53,566 nucleotides of DNA from UBA9676 sp036005525 (GTDB lineage: Bacteria > Actinomycetota > Actinomycetes > Streptosporangiales > Streptosporangiaceae). Position 1 is the first letter of the stretch; every line of letters begins with the position of its first letter. Positions 1 to 7,010 of the stretch are shown here, one piece after another. The DNA lies in contig DASYQM010000258.1 of the NCBI GenBank assembly GCA_036005525.1, positions 1 to 53,566 of the forward strand, given 5' to 3'. The position numbers and the translations under genes were made by a program. The notes beneath the pieces are model-generated. The model did not search any database and had not been told where the DNA came from. It saw only the letters and a program-made list of their open reading frames with translations.

Positions 1-39
1 CCCTAACGGGGGCCGCTTTCGCGTTTGCCCGCGATTTTG

Positions 40-60
40 TCCGGGGGACGACCCCCCGGA
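40..60. terminator. GC-rich hairpin, possible terminator
   Basis: TCCGGGGG (40-47) pairs with CCCCCGGA (53-60) around a 5-nt loop. It lies 3' of the small minus-strand gene ending at 179 and near the window edge. It may terminate that gene or one beyond the left edge. No U-tract follows, as is common in high-GC actinomycetes. Bases 61-178 hold nothing else I can recognise. Confidence 0.4.
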
Positions 61-178
61 ACCCCCCGATGCGGGCCATCATGCTCGGCGGCCTGTTGGC
101 CGCCTTCGCCGATGGCCCGCGACCACGGGCTGGGCGCCGGACCAACCGGTCTGCCGGGCACTCGTCCCAGCCCTCTGG

Positions 179-511
179 TCAGCGCGGGGTCTGGCCGCTT
201 TGGGGGGTGTAGCCGGCCAGGCGACACTGGGGGCGGGCCAGGACGGCGATCCGGTCGTGGTGGGCGAAGGCGCGGGCGCACATGGCCTGCGCGGCGGCGC
301 CGCAGTCGTGCAGGATGCCGCCACCGGTGGTGCTCGGCACCACCACATTGACACAGCCCTGCCGAGAGCGGCCGTAGCTGCCGGGGTCGGTGGCGGCCCA
401 CACGCTGACGCCACCGAGGAGCACCACCAGCGCGACGGCCACCACGGCGAAGACGCGCTTCTGCCGGGGAGTGAGCGACTCCCCGAGGCGGTTCGGCTGG
501 CGGCCCTCCAT
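179..511 (-). CDS. Small single-pass membrane protein, unknown function
   Basis: A 110-residue protein starting MEGRQPNRLG. I chose the ATG at 511 because a long hydrophobic segment (about residues 19-40, rich in V, A and L) follows a short basic N-terminus, whereas the sequence upstream in frame is low-complexity Gly/Ala/Ser. The outside part carries three cysteines in a short span (about C53, C70, C78) and a fourth near C96, suggesting disulfides in an extracytoplasmic domain. I do not recognise the family. It is divergent from the UPF0114 gene at 591, with 79 bp between the starts. Confidence 0.6.
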   Translation of the reverse strand: MEGRQPNRLGESLTPRQKRVFAVVAVALVVLLGGVSVWAATDPGSYGRSRQGCVNVVVPSTTGGGILHDCGAAAQAMCARAFAHHDRIAVLARPQCRLAGYTPQSGQTPR

Positions 512-590
512 GACGTCCCAGCGTAGAGGCCCCGGGGACACGGGCGGGCCGGTCCTTGTGCCTGACGGGAAGGAAGGGGTCCAATGAGGC

Positions 591-1211
591 ATGGCTGATG
601 GGCCGCGTGAGGGGGACGGGGCGTACCCGGCAGAGGCGCCCCCCGCTGATGCGCCCCCGGCTGAGGTGCTCCCGGCCGAGGCGCCGCCGGTCGGGAACCG
701 CACGTCACAGCTGGCAGACCGCTTCGAACGGGCGCTGAGCCTGTCCCGGCTGGTGGTCATCATCCCGGTGATCGTCCTGCTGCTCTCGGCGGTGGCCTCC
801 TTCGCCTACGGGACCGAGGTGTTCGTCAGGACGGTGCGGAGCCTCGTGGTCAGCCCGGAGCTGACCAGCCACAACCTCGGCTTCCTCCTGCTCCTGACCG
901 ACCTGTTCCTGGTGGGCGCGACCCTCATGATCGCGGGCTTCGGCCTGTACGAGCTGTTCATCACCAGGATCGATGCCCCAGACCCGGGCAAGCGGCTGCC
1001 GGGCTGGCTGAGGATGCATGATCTCAACGACCTCAAGGCCAGGGTGATCTCGATGATCATCCTGGTGGCCGCGGTCACCTTCACGGATGTTGCGGTGGAG
1101 TCCAAGGGCAGCGGGCTGGACACGTTCTATCTCGGTGCCGCGGTCGCGGTGGTGATCGCGGCGCTCACGGCGTTCCTGCGCTTCGGCAAGACGGATGGCG
1201 GCGACGGCTAG
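591..1211 (+). CDS. UPF0114 family integral membrane protein
   Basis: A 206-residue membrane protein. After a Pro/Ala/Glu-rich cytoplasmic tail (residues 1-35) it shows the UPF0114 (YqhA-like) pattern: SRLVVIIPVIVLLLSAVASF as first membrane span near 52-72, then LLLLTDLFLVGATLMIAGFGLYELFI near 98-123, and the signature DLNDLKARVISMIILVAAVTF followed by a last span near 180-200. The family's function is unknown. A purine-rich stretch (570-579) and GAGG (586-589) precede the ATG. The stop overlaps the stop of the convergent peptidase gene by four bases (CTAG), so the two genes meet tail to tail with no terminator space. Confidence 0.85.
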   Translation: MADGPREGDGAYPAEAPPADAPPAEVLPAEAPPVGNRTSQLADRFERALSLSRLVVIIPVIVLLLSAVASFAYGTEVFVRTVRSLVVSPELTSHNLGFLLLLTDLFLVGATLMIAGFGLYELFITRIDAPDPGKRLPGWLRMHDLNDLKARVISMIILVAAVTFTDVAVESKGSGLDTFYLGAAVAVVIAALTAFLRFGKTDGGDG

Positions 1212-3601
1212 CCGCGGCCGGACAGGCTGACCGGCGCCTCTCGGTCGGCCTGCGCCGCCGGGGCGGCCCCGAGCCAGCGTTCCAGCCAGCTGAACTGCTC
1301 GGCGAGCACGTGCAGGACTGATTCCCTGGCCAGGTAGGCGTGGCTCTCGTGCGGGAGTACCACCAGGCGGGCCGTGCCGCCGTTCCCCCGGATGGCGTCG
1401 AACAGCCGCTGCGACTGGATCGGGTAGGTGCCCGAGTTGGCGTCTTGCGCGCCGTGGACGAGCAGCAGCGGCGCGCTGATCCGGTCGGCGTAGCGGAACG
1501 GCGAGACCCGGTCATAGACGGCCGGCGCCTCCCAGAAGCTGCGCCGTTCGGTCTGGAAGCCGAACGGGGTCAGCGTGCGGTTGTAGGCGCCGCTGCGCGC
1601 GATACCGGCCGCGAACAGGCCGGTGTGCGCGAGCAGGTTGGCGGTCATGAAGCCGCCGTAGCTGTGGCCGGCGACGGCGACCCGGGCCGGGTCGATGATC
1701 CCCGCCTCGTCCAGCGCCTGGATGTGGGCCCGGGCGGCGGCGGTGATCTGCTCCAGGTAGGTGTCGTTCATGGTCTCCGGGTCGCCGATCACCGGCATGG
1801 TCGCGTCCGCCAGCACCGCGTACCCCCGCAGGACGAACGCGACCGGCCCGAGCGCGGTCAGCCGCGTGAACTCGCTGGTGCTGCCCCGGACCTGGCCGGC
1901 GGTGTCGGCGCCGCCGAAGTCGAACGGGTAGGCCCACACCAGCAGCGGCAGCCGCCCGTCCCGGGCGGGGTCGTGGCCGGGCGGCAGGTGGAGTATGCCG
2001 GACAGGGTCACCCCGTCGCCGCGGTCGTGGGTGATCAGGCGCCTCGCGATCGGCGTCAGCTGCGGATGCGGGTCCGGCCACGCGGTCAGCGGGCGGGAGC
2101 GGGAGCCGTCGAGCGTGGCGGCTACCAGGTTCGGTGGCTCGGTGGGGCTCTCGTGCCAGAGCACGGCCTCGGGCTCGCCGGCGCCGGTGAAACCGAGCAC
2201 GTGCTCGATGCATCCCGGTGGGCTCTCGTGCAGCCGGGTGGCCGTCAGCGTGACGAGATCGAATCGGTCGAAGAACGGGCGGTCCCCGTCCGGGGTGGCC
2301 CCGTCGCCGCGCAGGTAGATGGCCGGGCCGTCGGCGAGCACGGTGCGGCTGCCGTCCGGGTGCAGCACCACCAGCGGCATGCCCGGGTCGTTGTAGGCGT
2401 CGTCCATGGACAGGTCGAAGATCATCCGGCGCTTGCCCGGCTCCGCCAGGTCCACCAGCCAGCTGGTCAGCCAGCGCCGGTCGCGGTCGTGCTCGGTCAG
2501 CAGCAGCCTGTTCGGCTCGTCCAGGTCGTACCAGCCCAGGCAGCGGTGCTGGATGTCCAGGACGGTGGTGGGTTCGCCGGTGAACGGTGCGCCGAGCCGG
2601 ATGATCCGGTCGCGGCGCTCGGCCGGCGTGACCGGGTCGCCGCCGTCCAGGGCCTCCGTCCACACCAGGCTGGCCGGGGCACGCTCCTCCCAGCTCACCA
2701 GGCGCGGGCCGGTCGGTACGCCCTGGCGCGGAACCTCGTCGCTCACCGGCAGATCGGCGATGACGGCGGCCGGCGTCCCGGCGGCATCCCACACCTCGAC
2801 CCGCCGCGCGAACAGCAACCACGGGACGCGGAACGAAAAAGGCCGCTGGAGCCGGTGCACGAGCAGGTGAGTTCCGTCCGGGGAATCGTTAAGGCCCTGG
2901 TACAGCCCGGGAGGTCCCAGCTCCTGGCGCGCGCCGGTGGCCGGGTCGACCCGGCACGGGACCGTCGTCGCCAGCGCCTCGAAGGCGTCCTCGTCGGCGG
3001 GCGTGCTCAGCAGGTCGGTGTAGGTGGCCATCTGTGAGTGCTTGCCGGCGGTCTCATCGGTCTGGGGCTCGATCGGCGGCTCCGGCAGCAGCAGCGGCGC
3101 GTCCGGGGCGGCCAGCACGAGGAGCGACCGCCCGTCGCGTGACCACCGCACGGTTCCGCCCGTGGCGGAGGTATCCCCGCCCAGGACGTCACGGATGGTC
3201 AGCCCCGGCATCGGGCCGGCCTCACCGGTGGCCGCGTCGGCGATCCACAGCCCGATCCCGTCAACGCGGTCGAGACTGAACGCGAAGCGGCGCCCGTCCG
3301 GGGCCCAGATGGGCGCGCCTACCTGGGCTTCCGCTGGCAGGTTCAGCCGTGTTTCCGTCCCGTCGCCGGTCCGCACCACCGACAGGCCGGTCAGGCGGCG
3401 CATCCGGCGGCGGGCGCCGAGTCGCTGGTCCACCCTGATCCCGGCCAGCGGCAGGTAGGGCCTGGCCAGCATGGCGATGGGGGGATGCGACTCGTGGTGA
3501 ACCAGGGCCAGGAAGCGCCCGCCGGGGGCCAGGTACGTGATCGGCGTCGGGGGCGCGTCGATGATCGGCGTGATGTCGGCGCCAGGGGTTGCGTACGGCA
3601 C
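1208..3601 (-). CDS. S9 family peptidase (prolyl oligopeptidase superfamily, S9D glutamyl-endopeptidase-like)
   Basis: A 797-residue serine peptidase. The N-terminal two-thirds looks like a beta-propeller gate (repeated WAPDGRRFAF- and WSRDGRSLLV-type strands, DAPPTPITYLAPGG near residue 15). The C-terminal third is an alpha/beta hydrolase. The catalytic triad is visible: Ser647 in GHSYGG, Asp720 in HGAQDANSG, His754 in LPHESHAY. FGFQTERRSFWEAP after the nucleophile is characteristic of the S9D branch (chloroplast glutamyl endopeptidase and bacterial relatives). Start GTG at 3601 is supported by GGAAGGA eight bases upstream and by the conserved N-terminal PYATPGADITPIIDAPPTP; the frame is open further upstream but has no family-like sequence. 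There is no signal peptide, so it is probably cytosolic. Confidence 0.85.
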   Translation of the reverse strand: MPYATPGADITPIIDAPPTPITYLAPGGRFLALVHHESHPPIAMLARPYLPLAGIRVDQRLGARRRMRRLTGLSVVRTGDGTETRLNLPAEAQVGAPIWAPDGRRFAFSLDRVDGIGLWIADAATGEAGPMPGLTIRDVLGGDTSATGGTVRWSRDGRSLLVLAAPDAPLLLPEPPIEPQTDETAGKHSQMATYTDLLSTPADEDAFEALATTVPCRVDPATGARQELGPPGLYQGLNDSPDGTHLLVHRLQRPFSFRVPWLLFARRVEVWDAAGTPAAVIADLPVSDEVPRQGVPTGPRLVSWEERAPASLVWTEALDGGDPVTPAERRDRIIRLGAPFTGEPTTVLDIQHRCLGWYDLDEPNRLLLTEHDRDRRWLTSWLVDLAEPGKRRMIFDLSMDDAYNDPGMPLVVLHPDGSRTVLADGPAIYLRGDGATPDGDRPFFDRFDLVTLTATRLHESPPGCIEHVLGFTGAGEPEAVLWHESPTEPPNLVAATLDGSRSRPLTAWPDPHPQLTPIARRLITHDRGDGVTLSGILHLPPGHDPARDGRLPLLVWAYPFDFGGADTAGQVRGSTSEFTRLTALGPVAFVLRGYAVLADATMPVIGDPETMNDTYLEQITAAARAHIQALDEAGIIDPARVAVAGHSYGGFMTANLLAHTGLFAAGIARSGAYNRTLTPFGFQTERRSFWEAPAVYDRVSPFRYADRISAPLLLVHGAQDANSGTYPIQSQRLFDAIRGNGGTARLVVLPHESHAYLARESVLHVLAEQFSWLERWLGAAPAAQADREAPVSLSGRG

Positions 3602-3799
3602 GAGGGCGGTCCTTCCAGCCGGCGGGCGGTGGGGGTCAGTCCCGCCCAGATCCACTCGTGCTGGCGGGGCCAGGCGACCGCGGCCCGCCAGGTGACCTCG
3701 GGCTCGGCATCCACGATGACTCGGCGGCGATCTGGAGCGGCGTGGGCATGCCACCAGGGTACTTACCGCCGCCATGCACCCGCCCGTCCGCAGCGCGCG

Positions 3800-3850
3800 G
3801 GACCTGCCGGCCTCCGGGACCTGCCGGCCTCCGGGACCTACCGGCCCCGG
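3800..3850. repeat. 17-bp tandem repeat, three copies
   Basis: GGGACCTGCCGGCCTCC occurs at 3800-3816 and again at 3817-3833; a third copy with three changes runs 3834-3850. It lies in the 272-bp gap between the peptidase start and the lipoprotein stop. Apart from this repeat and the peptidase RBS I see no gene in the gap. Confidence 0.8.
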
Positions 3851-3873
3851 AGCATGCCCGACGCCGGGAGCCG

Positions 3874-4644
3874 CTAGGCGACCAGGACACCCGTGATCGC
3901 GAACCGCTCCACCGCCGCGACATGGCCGCCCGTGTGGACCACGATGGTGATCACCTGGCCGGACGTGGCGTGGAACGGAACGGTGAGCGACCACGGGCTG
4001 GCCTGGCCACCGGCCGGCCTGCAGCAGTAGCTGCCGACCGGGCCGCGGGCGGAAAGCTGGTGAACCTCGGCCCGCAGGTTCTCGTCCACGCCGGTGATCT
4101 TCCCCCCGATCCTGACCGGTGAGGTGGCCGTGCCGCCGTAGGCGGGGATGTCGAGGGTGAGGGTGGTGTCATCGGTGCCAACCACCTCCCACGGGACGTT
4201 CTTGCCCGAGCCGAACTTCACCAGGTGGAGGACCGCGGCGGCGCTGACGTGACCGTCCGGGCGGGTGAGGCCGACGGTTACGTGCGCGTCCCGGCCGCTC
4301 ATGCGGAGCGCCGCCACCTTGTTGATGCGGCTGAAGCCCAGGTACCCCTGCGTGAAAGCGAGGGCGGTGCGGCCCGGGTTCAGGTGCCAGGGCTGGTGGC
4401 TGCCCGAGGCGTAGCTGGCCTGCCAGGCCCTGACGTCGGCAAGGTTCCCGAACGGGAACAGCGGCTGGTAGCCGAATGGCGTAGGTCCGTTGGGCGTGCC
4501 GGTTGCGGGCGCCGTCGCCGACGCCGGGGCCGAAGCGTGGGGTGACGGCGAGGGCGAGGGTGACGACGGCGGCCCGGACGTCCCGCAGCCGGCGGCCAGC
4601 ACCCCGGCGGCCGCGAGTGCGGCGAGCCGAATCGTGAGCTTCAT
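3874..4644 (-). CDS. Secreted lipoprotein, unknown function (C-terminal Ig-like region)
   Basis: A 256-residue lipoprotein. MKLTIRLAALAAAGVLAAGC is a typical lipoprotein signal with lipobox LAAGC and lipidated Cys20, followed by a Ser/Pro/Ala-rich linker to about residue 55. ATG 4644 is preceded by GGGAGA at 5 nt; the in-frame ATG further upstream has no such support. The mature part has no catalytic motif that I recognise. The last 90 residues (IPAYGGTATSPVRIGGKI, then beta-strand-like segments) resemble the Gmad2/immunoglobulin-like domain of spore-germination and actinobacterial lipoproteins; that is a resemblance only. It is divergent from the Rieske gene. Confidence 0.7.
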   Translation of the reverse strand: MKLTIRLAALAAAGVLAAGCGTSGPPSSPSPSPSPHASAPASATAPATGTPNGPTPFGYQPLFPFGNLADVRAWQASYASGSHQPWHLNPGRTALAFTQGYLGFSRINKVAALRMSGRDAHVTVGLTRPDGHVSAAAVLHLVKFGSGKNVPWEVVGTDDTTLTLDIPAYGGTATSPVRIGGKITGVDENLRAEVHQLSARGPVGSYCCRPAGGQASPWSLTVPFHATSGQVITIVVHTGGHVAAVERFAITGVLVA

Positions 4645-4782
4645 CTTGTCTCCCGCGGAGGGCATGGCGGCGCACGGGGCCGTGAACAGGAAGAATATCG
4701 TGCCACCGACGGCAATGGTCATGATCTACCACGCCGGACGACGATCACGTAGCGGTGAGAGCGCCGCTTCCCGGTGTTCCCC

Positions 4783-4819
4783 TGGACACCGAACCGGCCC
4801 CCCGCATAGCCTTGACTGT
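4783..4819 (+). promoter_or_regulatory. Promoter of the Rieske gene (leaderless)
   Basis: TGGACA (4783-4788), an 18-bp spacer and TAGCCT (4807-4812) form a vegetative-type promoter. The ATG at 4820 lies seven bases after the -10 box, exactly where transcription should start, so the mRNA is probably leaderless. The TetR-type palindrome (4811-4832) overlaps the -10 box and the start codon. Confidence 0.6.
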
Positions 4820-4832
4820 ATGGTCAGTCAAG
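4811..4832. promoter_or_regulatory. TetR-type operator, site 1
   Basis: CTTGACTG (4811-4818) and CAGTCAAG (4825-4832) form a perfect 8-bp inverted repeat around a 6-bp spacer. The core GACTGTATGGTCAGTC (4814-4829) matches the locus consensus GACTGAACGTTCAGTC at 13 of 16 positions, with both half-sites intact. It covers the predicted transcription start of the Rieske gene, a position suited to repression. Confidence 0.7.
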
Positions 4833-6028
4833 CACCACGCCCCCGCGCCCCCGTGGACCAGGCCGGGCTCGCCGCGTCGCTGGCGCCGTTCGGCCAGAGC
4901 AGGATGCTCCCCCGTACCGCCTACGTGGACCCGGCCGTGTTCGAGTGGGAGCAGCGCCATTTCTTCGGCGGCGGATGGATGTGCGTGGGCCGCAGCGACC
5001 AGGTACCCGAGCCGGGTGGCCAGCGCGCGGAGGCGGTCGGTGAGGGTGGCGTCCTGCTCGCGCGCGATGAGCACGGCGTGCTGCGCGCGTTCGCGAACAC
5101 GTGCCGCCACCGTGGCCACGAGCTGCTGCCCTGCGGCACGGCCGCCCAGCAGAAGGTCATCATCTGCCCCTACCACTCGTGGACCTACGGCCTGGACGGG
5201 GGCCTGCGGGCCGCGGCCGGGTTCAAGAACCAGCCCGGCTTCGTGGCGCGGCAGTGGGGCCTGAACGAGTTGCCGGTCGCCGAATGGCATGGCCTGGTCT
5301 TCGTGGACGGCTCGGCCACGGCGCCCCCGCTCGCCGACAGCCTCGGCACGCTTGAGGAAGTCGTCGCACCCTACGAGCTGGAACGGCTCGTGGTGGCCGG
5401 GCAGCACGACTACGAGACCACCGCGAACTGGAAGATACTCACCGAGAACTACCACGAGTGTTATCACTGCCCCGTGATCCACCCCGAGCTGTGCCGGGTG
5501 AGCCCGCCCAAGAGCGGCGAGAACTACCCCGCGGGCGGGATGTGGGTCGGCGGCTCGATGGATCTGCGCGACGGGATGGCCACCATGTCGCTGGATGGGG
5601 CCAGCCACGGGGCGGCGTTGCGGGGGCTGGACGCCAAGGGGCTGCGGACCGTCATCTATGTGAACATCTTCCCCAACGTGCTGCTGAGCCTGCATCCCGA
5701 CTACGTCATGGTGCACCGGCTGGTGCCGGTGGCCGCCGACAGGACAAGGATCGAGTGCACGTGGGCGTTCGCGCCGGAGTCGCTGGCGGGGCCCGGCTTC
5801 GACCCCGGCTATGCGGTCGAGTTCTGGGACATCACCAACCGGCAGGACTGGCACGCGTGCGAGTCGGTGCAGCGCGGCCTCAGCTCACCACACGCGGTGC
5901 CGGGACCGCTCTCGTCGGAAGAGGACGCGGTCTACCAGTTCGTCACCATGGTCGCGCGCGGCTACCAGGGCGAGCCGCTCTGGAACCCGGGACTGCCCGT
6001 CTGGTCCTCCGCCGCCCCCGCCCGCTGA
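4820..6028 (+). CDS. Rieske non-heme iron oxygenase, alpha subunit (GbcA / choline-monooxygenase-like)
   Basis: A 402-residue ring-hydroxylating-type oxygenase. The N-terminal Rieske domain has the [2Fe-2S] ligands C95-R-H97 and C116-P-Y-H119. The C-terminal catalytic domain carries ENYHECYHCPVIHPEL, with the mononuclear iron ligands H216 and H221 and the bridging acidic residue just before. NRQDWHACESVQRGL near the end should supply the third iron ligand (Asp). This subgroup includes glycine betaine, stachydrine and carnitine oxygenases, which act on N-methylated or quaternary amines; substrate assignment here is inference. ATG 4820 fits a leaderless start; GTG 4853 is an alternative. A terminator follows at once, so it is monocistronic. 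No ferredoxin or reductase partner is encoded in the window. Confidence 0.85.
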   Translation: MVSQAPRPRAPVDQAGLAASLAPFGQSRMLPRTAYVDPAVFEWEQRHFFGGGWMCVGRSDQVPEPGGQRAEAVGEGGVLLARDEHGVLRAFANTCRHRGHELLPCGTAAQQKVIICPYHSWTYGLDGGLRAAAGFKNQPGFVARQWGLNELPVAEWHGLVFVDGSATAPPLADSLGTLEEVVAPYELERLVVAGQHDYETTANWKILTENYHECYHCPVIHPELCRVSPPKSGENYPAGGMWVGGSMDLRDGMATMSLDGASHGAALRGLDAKGLRTVIYVNIFPNVLLSLHPDYVMVHRLVPVAADRTRIECTWAFAPESLAGPGFDPGYAVEFWDITNRQDWHACESVQRGLSSPHAVPGPLSSEEDAVYQFVTMVARGYQGEPLWNPGLPVWSSAAPAR

Positions 6029-6031
6029 CAG

Positions 6032-6071
6032 GCCGGCATGCCCGCCGCACCGGGCCGGCGGGCGTGCCGGC
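6032..6071 (+). terminator. Strong hairpin terminator after the Rieske gene
   Basis: GCCGGCATGCCCGCC (6032-6046) pairs with GGCGGGCGTGCCGGC (6057-6071): 14 of 15 pairs plus one G-T wobble, 10-nt loop. It starts four bases after the stop codon. A T-tract is absent, as usual for actinomycete terminators. Confidence 0.75.
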
Positions 6072-6131
6072 GCCGGCGCCGCTGTTACATCAGGCGTCAA
6101 CACAGCCTGTACCCGAGCGGAGGACCATCCG

Positions 6132-6617
6132 GTGACCGTGCATGACGTTCCCGTGAACACCCTGACCGGGCAGCCCGGCTCGCTCGGCGACCTGGCGGGC
6201 TCCACGCTGCTCGTGGTCAACGTCGCCTCGAAATGCGGGCTGACCCCTCAGTACGCCGGGCTTGAGCGGCTGCACGAGCGTTACGCGGGGCGCGGGTTCG
6301 CCGTCGTCGGCTTCCCCTGCAACCAGTTCGGGGGGCAGGAGCCCGGAACCGGCGGAGATCGGCGAGTTCTGCTCCACGACGTACGGGTCACCTTCCCGAT
6401 GTTCGAGAAGGTCGAGGTGAACGGGCCCGGCCGGCACCCGGTCTACGCGGAGCTGACGGCGGTGCCGGATGCCAGCGGCGAGGCCGGCGATGTGCAGTGG
6501 AACTTCGAGAAGTTCCTGGTCGGTCCCGATGGCACCGTCCTGGCCCGCTTCCGCCCCCAGACCACTCCCGAGGACCCGGCTCTCATCGCCGCCATCGAGG
6601 CGAACCTGCCGGCCTGA
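6132..6617 (+). CDS. Glutathione peroxidase family protein with an internal compensated frameshift
   Basis: A 161-residue thiol peroxidase. GTG 6132 is preceded by CGGAGGA at 7-8 nt. The catalytic tetrad is present: Cys35 (NVASKCGLTPQY), Gln69 (FGGQEP), Trp123 and Asn124 (VQWNFEKF). The C-terminus (ARFRPQTTPEDPALIAAIEANLPA) is typical, and Cys replaces selenocysteine. Residues about 73-86 do not fit the family. An extra G near 6351 and a missing G near 6384-6387 throw this stretch out of frame; read in the neighbouring frame, 6352-6386 gives AEIGEFCSTTYG, the expected sequence including the second (resolving-type) cysteine. Both ends remain in one frame, so the product is full length with a scrambled loop. 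It protects against peroxides, using thioredoxin or mycothiol-type donors in such bacteria. Confidence 0.8.
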   Translation: MTVHDVPVNTLTGQPGSLGDLAGSTLLVVNVASKCGLTPQYAGLERLHERYAGRGFAVVGFPCNQFGGQEPGTGGDRRVLLHDVRVTFPMFEKVEVNGPGRHPVYAELTAVPDASGEAGDVQWNFEKFLVGPDGTVLARFRPQTTPEDPALIAAIEANLPA

Positions 6618-7010
6618 CCCCGCAGGCCGCGGTAGTTCCCGGTAAGGGCCGGGCGAGGAATTCGGTGAGGTAACGAGCCGTCAGGCCGGGAGCTTCCTCG
6701 TAGCCCAGCGCGTTCATGACCTCGACCTGGTCGCGGGCGACCTCGCGCATGCTGTACGGCGCATGATCGGGGGTGCTGGGCGGCGTGCCGCTGGCACCGA
6801 AGCCACGCAGGTCCGTGGCGACCACGGTGAACCGCTCGGCGGCTTGTGGCGCTACCCGGTGCCACATCAGATGCGTTTCTGGAATGCCGTGCAGCAGCAG
6901 GACCGGCGGCCCGTGCCCGCCCCGGCGGCCGTGGATCGTCGTGCCCGCGGTCGCGATGTCGAATTCCTCGAACCGATCGAGCGTGAAGCCAGTCCCTGCC
7001 AGGCCCGCTG
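6583..7010 (-). pseudogene. Decayed alpha/beta hydrolase (haloacetate-dehalogenase-like)
   Basis: The frame 7010 to 6583 shows a good N-terminal third of an alpha/beta hydrolase: FEEFDIATAGTTIHG, then PPVLLLHGIPETHLMWHRV (oxyanion loop HGxP) and ATDLRGFGASGTPP. After NALGYE the normal continuation (GHDRGAR-type nucleophile elbow, cap domain and catalytic His) is missing. The sequence jumps to what looks like a family C-terminus (ARYLTEFLARPLPG). This indicates an internal deletion of most of the gene. No ATG, GTG or TTG starts the frame near the acyl-CoA dehydrogenase stop, and the 3' end overlaps gpx. It was probably once the second gene of the acyl-CoA dehydrogenase transcription unit. Confidence 0.75.

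Noticed and set aside
1340..3037. Long open frame on the plus strand inside the S9 peptidase gene
   Set aside because: Antisense shadow, common in very high GC DNA. It is Arg/Gly/Ala/Val/Gln-rich without motifs, while the minus strand holds a complete catalytic triad.
3602..3714. Short protein-like frame upstream of the S9 peptidase (VDAEPEVTWRAAVAWPRQHE, GTG 3714, minus)
   Set aside because: It reads like protein for about 35 residues, but the frame then runs 210 bp into the peptidase gene as out-of-frame sequence. The peptidase has its own strong RBS, and I recognise no family. A remnant is possible but not supported.
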